Shown here piece by piece: positions 5,963 to 9,312 of a stretch of DNA of 9,312 nt (positions within the stretch are counted from its first letter, which is position 1; every line of letters begins with the position of its first letter). The notes under the pieces are model-generated. The model was given only the letters and a program-made list of their open reading frames with translations. It was not told where the DNA came from and did not search any database. The position numbers were made by a program, and so were the translations under genes. The DNA comes from UBA4416 sp964541155. GTDB lineage: Bacteria > Bacteroidota > Bacteroidia > B-17B0 > Aurantibacillaceae. The DNA lies in NCBI GenBank assembly GCA_964541155.1, contig CAZIPC010000014.1, positions 1 through 9,312 on the forward strand, written 5' to 3'.

Positions 5963-7468
5963 TTACCCTCTCTTTAGTATAATCCTAAAAGTAGTGCCTT
6001 TTCCTTCTTCACTTTGCAGCACAAATATTTTACCATCGTGATAATTTTCAATGATACGCTTACATAATGATAAGCCTAAGCCCCAACCTCGTTTTTTAGT
6101 TGTATAGCCTGGTTTAAAAACTGATTTATATTTTGATTTTGGAATACCTTTGCCTGTATCTGTTAAATCAATGGCAACACCTTCTGGAACATCAATTACT
6201 GTTACTTTAAATTCGCCCTTTCCATCCATAGTATCTATGGCATTTTTACATATGTTTTCAATAACCCATTCAAATAATGGCACCGAAAGTTCGGCATGAA
6301 TTTCTTTATCTGGAATTTCTAAAACATAATTTACATTTTTTGATGTGCGTTGTTTTAAATAATCCATTGCATTTTTAACCACCATACAAACATTTTCATC
6401 TTGCAATGTTGGCTTAGATCCAATTTTAGAGAAACGCTCTGTAATCATATTTAAACGCATAACATCACGGTTCATTTCATTTACTATGTTTTCATCTGTT
6501 CCGTTGGAACGTAAATAATCTGTCCATGCCATTAAAGACGATAGCGGTGTTCCTAATTGATGAGCTGTTTCTTTACTCATCCCAACCCATACCTGATCTT
6601 GTTCGGCCTTACGAGAAATACTAAATAATATATAAGCAATTAATAAAAACAAACCAATTACACCAAACTGAACATAAGGGTAATATTGTAATTGTGTGAG
6701 TAAAGGTGATTGCTCGTAAAAAATATAATTTCTAAATCCTTCGCCTAAATCAACAAGAATAGGTGTGTTTTGTAATTCCATTTCTTTAATTGTTGATCTC
6801 AATTTCTCAGGTGTACTAATTTTTAAAGTATCTATATTGCCAAATGCTAATACATTTGTTTTGGTTGAATCTGTATAAATAACTGGTACAGCAGCACTAT
6901 TAATAGCTACATCAGAAATAAAAGATTTAATTAAACTATCAAATACCACTTTAATATCCGAAAATAATCTACTATCCTTATGATATAAGTAATTTTTCTT
7001 TCCTCTATAAACATCAATCACCACTGGCTCATAAATGGCTTTCATGTTTTCTAATTCATTTTTCAAGGCTACTTTATCTTGTTCGGTTAAAGAATCTAAA
7101 TTTCTGCTAGCTGTTATATTACCATCATCATCAGTTAAAATAACTGGTACAGTTGTATTATCTTGTAATACTTTTAAAACGAATTCGGATACCGTAAATT
7201 CATCAACACTAAGTTGCTTTGTGGCCAATGCATATAATTCAGCTTTTTTACGTTCTTCTATTTGTAATTTTTGAAATAAATCATTTGTAAATTTTACCAA
7301 CCCGGCTTTTTTTTGAACAGCTTCTGCCCACAATCTAATTTTTTTTTCTTCATCAGCTTTTATACTACTAACTAGCTGATTAGTATACCATAGGGATGTA
7401 AATACAATAAAAAATGCGACGATAAAAAGCGCCCATTTCCATTGTTGTTTGCGAGAATAAATATTCAT
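5963..7468 (-). CDS. Orphan membrane sensor histidine kinase with duplicated periplasmic module
   Basis: A 501-residue two-component sensor kinase. Membrane helix 1 is at about 12-33 and helix 2 at about 266-285, enclosing a periplasmic domain of roughly 230 residues. No HAMP domain fits in the short linker (286-296). The dimerisation/H-box region contains SKETAHQLGTPLSSL with phosphoacceptor H303. The ATPase domain has the N-box (E-N-I-C-K-N-A, N405 and N409), the G1 box D-T-G-K-G-I-P (437-443), the F-box around F451 and the G2 box G-W-G-L-G-L (461-466), so it looks catalytically intact. The periplasmic part contains two related halves, with V-P-V-I at 107-110 and again at 194-197. No response regulator lies in the window. 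It is 121 bases downstream of serS, beyond a hairpin, so probably transcribed separately. Signal unknown. Confidence 0.9.
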   Translation of the reverse strand: MNIYSRKQQWKWALFIVAFFIVFTSLWYTNQLVSSIKADEEKKIRLWAEAVQKKAGLVKFTNDLFQKLQIEERKKAELYALATKQLSVDEFTVSEFVLKVLQDNTTVPVILTDDDGNITASRNLDSLTEQDKVALKNELENMKAIYEPVVIDVYRGKKNYLYHKDSRLFSDIKVVFDSLIKSFISDVAINSAAVPVIYTDSTKTNVLAFGNIDTLKISTPEKLRSTIKEMELQNTPILVDLGEGFRNYIFYEQSPLLTQLQYYPYVQFGVIGLFLLIAYILFSISRKAEQDQVWVGMSKETAHQLGTPLSSLMAWTDYLRSNGTDENIVNEMNRDVMRLNMITERFSKIGSKPTLQDENVCMVVKNAMDYLKQRTSKNVNYVLEIPDKEIHAELSVPLFEWVIENICKNAIDTMDGKGEFKVTVIDVPEGVAIDLTDTGKGIPKSKYKSVFKPGYTTKKRGWGLGLSLCKRIIENYHDGKIFVLQSEEGKGTTFRIILKRG

Positions 7469-7537
7469 TGATACTAATGTAAATAATATATAACGCTATT
7501 GCAAATGAGTTATTGTTTTGTAATACTTCTATCATAA

Positions 7538-7575
7538 ACAAGAAAGGTGCAACAATTACGATGCACCTTTCTTGT
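7538..7575 (-). terminator. Hairpin terminator after serS
   Basis: ACAAGAAAGGTGCA (7538-7551) and TGCACCTTTCTTGT (7562-7575) form a perfect 14-pair stem with a 10-base loop, starting 14 bases beyond the serS stop. On the minus strand the stem is followed by TTTATGAT, a short, weak U-tract. On the plus strand ATTTTTATT follows, but no plus-strand gene ends here. Termination of serS before the kinase gene is the likely role. Confidence 0.72.
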
Positions 7576-7589
7576 GATTTTTATTACTA

Positions 7590-8864
7590 TTATGCAATAC
7601 TATCAAAACCTGTATATGGAACCAATACTTTAGGAATATTAATTCCTGCTTCTGTTTGGTTATTTTCTAACAAGGAAGCTACAATACGTGGTAATGCCAA
7701 TGCGCTTCCATTTAAACTATGCGCTAATTGAGTTTTTCCATTAGCATCTTTATAACGACATTTTAAACGATTGGTTTGAAATGTTTCGAAATTAGAAACC
7801 GAGCTAACCTCCAGCCAACGTTGTTGTGCTGCACTCCATACTTCTAAATCATAGGTTAAAGCTGAACCAAAACTCATATCGCCACCACATAATTTTAGAG
7901 TACGGTAAGGTAATTCTAGCTCTTGTAATAGGCTACTTACAAATTCACGCATGTCTTCTAAAATTTCATACGATTTGTCTGGATGTGCAATTTGTACAAT
8001 TTCTACTTTATCAAATTGGTGTAAACGATTTAATCCGCGCACATCTTTTCCATAACTTCCGGCTTCTCTTCTAAAACATGGTGTGTAACCACAATTTTTA
8101 ATTGGCAATTCAGTTTCTTTTAAAATAACATCACGATACATATTTGTAATAGGTACCTCAGCTGTTGGAATTAAATATAAATCATCAACTTGGCAATGAT
8201 ACATTTGACCTTCTTTATCAGGTAATTGTCCTGTACCATAACCACTATCAGCATTTACTAATATAGGAGGTTGTACTTCATTATATCCTCTAGCCGTTGC
8301 TTTATCTAAAAAATAATTAATTAATGCGCGTTGTAATCTTGCTCCTTTTCCTTTATATACAGGAAAACCAGCACCAGTTAACTTAACACCTAATTCAAAG
8401 TCAATTAAATCATATTTTGTAGTTAGTTCCCAATGTGGCGTTGCTCCTGCATGCAACACTGGTATTTTACCGAACTCATTAACAACTTGATTATCTTCAG
8501 GTGTTTTGCCATTAGGAACTGTTATATTAGGCAAATTGGGAACCGTTACTAAAACCTTGTGTATTTCTTGTTCGATGTTTTTTAAAGTTTCATCAAATTC
8601 TTTTTCCTTTAATTTTAAATCTGCTGTTTTAGTCTTTAATATTTCTGCTTCTTCTTTCTTTCCAGATTTCATTAATTCACCTATCTGCTTAGCTAATCCA
8701 TTCGCTTCAGCTTTCACATCATCTGCTAAACGTTGGGCTGATTTTCTGTTATTATCTAATTCAATAATTGAGTTAATAATATTTTCAGCATCTTTAAAAT
8801 TTTTAATTGCTAAACGTTTTAATACGTCTTCTTTATTATCTCTAATGTAACTAAGTTGTAGCAT
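7590..8864 (-). CDS. serS: Seryl-tRNA synthetase
   Basis: Class II aminoacyl-tRNA synthetase that activates serine with ATP and charges tRNA-Ser (and tRNA-Sec where present) in the cytoplasm. The product is 424 residues, a full-length bacterial SerRS. Residues 1-110 form the N-terminal helical domain with a long charged coiled coil (about 28-104) that grips the long variable arm of the tRNA. The catalytic domain shows P-T-A-E-V-P (233-238, the TxE serine-binding motif), motif 2 with C-F-R-R-E-A-G-S-Y-G-K-D (263-274) and H-Q-F-D-K-V-E (282-288), and motif 3 with N-G-S-A-L-A-L-P-R-I-V-A-S-L-L-E-N (385-401) carrying R393. The ALALPR form of motif 3 is what I expect for Bacteroidota. The ATG at 8864 fits the conserved MLQLSYIR start and has no Shine-Dalgarno sequence. 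A -7-like element lies 19 bases upstream. Confidence 0.97.
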   Translation of the reverse strand: MLQLSYIRDNKEDVLKRLAIKNFKDAENIINSIIELDNNRKSAQRLADDVKAEANGLAKQIGELMKSGKKEEAEILKTKTADLKLKEKEFDETLKNIEQEIHKVLVTVPNLPNITVPNGKTPEDNQVVNEFGKIPVLHAGATPHWELTTKYDLIDFELGVKLTGAGFPVYKGKGARLQRALINYFLDKATARGYNEVQPPILVNADSGYGTGQLPDKEGQMYHCQVDDLYLIPTAEVPITNMYRDVILKETELPIKNCGYTPCFRREAGSYGKDVRGLNRLHQFDKVEIVQIAHPDKSYEILEDMREFVSSLLQELELPYRTLKLCGGDMSFGSALTYDLEVWSAAQQRWLEVSSVSNFETFQTNRLKCRYKDANGKTQLAHSLNGSALALPRIVASLLENNQTEAGINIPKVLVPYTGFDSIA

Positions 8865-8883
8865 GATGTTAAATTTATATGTA

Positions 8884-8891
8884 CAAAATTA
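8884..8891 (-). promoter_or_regulatory. Candidate -7 promoter element of serS
   Basis: TAATTTTG on the minus strand (8891-8884) is an exact TAnnTTTG match, 19 bases before the serS ATG, which would give a leader of about 14 bases. I see no TTG at 17-23 bases upstream, so only the -7 half is supported. The separate hairpin after rpmA fits serS having its own promoter. Confidence 0.45.
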
Positions 8892-8951
8892 ATGGTTGAA
8901 ATGAAAATTAGGCATATTTAATGTACTTTTTTTAAATAGCCTAAAACACAA

Positions 8952-8979
8952 GAAGCCCACCGTAACTGCGGAGGGCTTC
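8952..8979 (-). terminator. Hairpin terminator after rpmA
   Basis: GAAGCCC-A-CCG (8952-8962) pairs with CGG-A-GGGCTTC (8969-8979) around a TAACTG loop; the only flaw is one A-A mismatch. It is the most GC-rich hairpin in a very AT-rich region and lies 23 bases after the rpmA stop. On the minus strand it is followed by TTGTGTTTT, an imperfect U-tract. It probably ends the transcript carrying rpmA. Confidence 0.75.
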
Positions 8980-9002
8980 AAGAATTTATGATTAGTTTCT
9001 TA

Positions 9003-9263
9003 CTATGCCTCTACAGGAACAACCGAAACGTACGATCTGTCGTCTTTTTGTTTTTTAAAAACAACTTTTCCATCTACTAAAGCAAATAAAGTATGGTCTT
9101 TTCCCATTCCTACATTTACTCCTGGATTATGTTTTGTGCCACGCTGACGAACGATAATATTTCCAGAGATACAAGATTGACCACCGAAAATTTTAACGCC
9201 TAAACGTTTACTATGTGATTCGCGACCATTATTTGTGGAGCCCGCTCCTTTTTTATGTGCCAT
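9003..9263 (-). CDS. rpmA: 50S ribosomal protein L27 (bL27)
   Basis: Ribosomal protein bL27, whose N-terminal tail reaches the peptidyl transferase centre of the 50S subunit. At 86 residues it is a normal, complete length. It starts directly with M-A-H-K-K-G-A-G-S-T-x-N-G-R-[ED]-S and continues with K-R-L-G-V-K-x-F-G-G (19-28), I-V-R-Q-R-G-T-x-H-x-P-G (37-48) and G-x-G-K-D-H-T-L-F-A (52-61), all family signatures. There is no cleavable N-terminal extension of the type found in Firmicutes. No Shine-Dalgarno sequence precedes the ATG at 9263; the upstream bases are A/T-only or nearly so. A GC-rich hairpin follows the gene. In bacteria rpmA usually follows rplU, which fits the partial reading frame at the window edge. 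Confidence 0.97.
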   Translation of the reverse strand: MAHKKGAGSTNNGRESHSKRLGVKIFGGQSCISGNIIVRQRGTKHNPGVNVGMGKDHTLFALVDGKVVFKKQKDDRSYVSVVPVEA

Positions 9264-9294
9264 TGTTTAAAAAAATTTAATGGTTAATGTTTAA

Positions 9295-9312
9295 TTATTC
9301 TTCTGTTTTTTT
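9295..9312 (-). CDS. rplU: Probable C-terminal end of ribosomal protein L21 (bL21), cut by window edge
   Basis: Five sense codons (K-K-T-E-E) followed by TAA on the minus strand, ending 31 bases before the rpmA start. The fragment is too short for recognition by sequence. The call rests on the very widely conserved rplU-rpmA gene order and on a lysine/glutamate-rich tail being plausible for a Bacteroidota L21. The stop codon could be chance. Confidence 0.4.
   Translation of the reverse strand, partial: KKTEE

Noticed and set aside
7502..7509. CTCATTTG on the minus strand as a -7 element of the histidine kinase
   Set aside because: The first two bases do not match TAnnTTTG and no -33 TTG lies at suitable spacing. 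The kinase promoter remains unidentified.
7513..7731. Small plus-strand frame spanning the serS hairpin and the serS 3' end
   Set aside because: It overlaps the terminator stem and serS. It has no family resemblance and no promoter; chance is the better explanation.
8506..8850. Open frame on the plus strand opposite the serS coiled-coil region
   Set aside because: The antisense of a Lys/Glu-rich coding stretch naturally lacks stops and reads as Phe/Ser-rich. The serS identity is certain.

Overview
The window reads as an ordinary stretch of chromosome from a member of the Bacteroidota, probably Flavobacteriia-like. The DNA is AT-rich, at roughly one third G+C by eye. None of the complete genes has a Shine-Dalgarno sequence; the bases before the start codons are A/T-rich instead. 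Three gene starts are preceded by matches to the Bacteroidota -7 promoter element TAnnTTTG. The gene content also fits: a PorE-like TPR/propeller/OmpA protein, a separate E1-beta subunit of pyruvate dehydrogenase, and an etfB-etfA-bifunctional nuclease cluster. Assignment below phylum level is inference.

Layout from left to right. (1) 50-2263 (+) encodes a secreted envelope protein with TPR, PD40 propeller, regulatory-like beta domains and a C-terminal OmpA peptidoglycan-binding domain. It converges on (2) pdhB at 2334-3317 (-), and a strong, apparently two-way hairpin terminator lies between them. (3) A 171-base divergent intergenic region separates pdhB from (4) the rightward cluster etfB (3489-4232), etfA (4307-5284) and a bifunctional-nuclease/UVR protein (5320-5931). 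(5) This cluster converges on a leftward block. Read in its own direction, the block is the end of a gene that is probably rplU (9295-9312, five codons), rpmA (9263-9003), serS (8864-7590) and an orphan membrane histidine kinase (7468-5963). Hairpins after rpmA and after serS suggest these are largely separate transcription units rather than one operon.

Functionally the window combines central carbon oxidation (pyruvate to acetyl-CoA through PdhB; electrons from acyl-CoA dehydrogenases through EtfAB), translation (L27, SerRS) and envelope or signalling functions (the OmpA-type protein and the histidine kinase). The whole window is compactly coded: no stretch without a gene exceeds 300 bases. 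The longest gaps are 171 bases (3318-3488), 138 bases (8865-9002) and 121 bases (7469-7589), and each holds promoter-like or terminator-like elements. I see no tRNA, rRNA, CRISPR array, insertion sequence, prophage or defence gene.

I did not find an obviously undescribed system. The observations most worth a second look are an internal duplication in the periplasmic sensor region of the histidine kinase, the PorE-like domain order and high cysteine content of the first protein, and the nuclease-UVR fusion directly behind etfBA.
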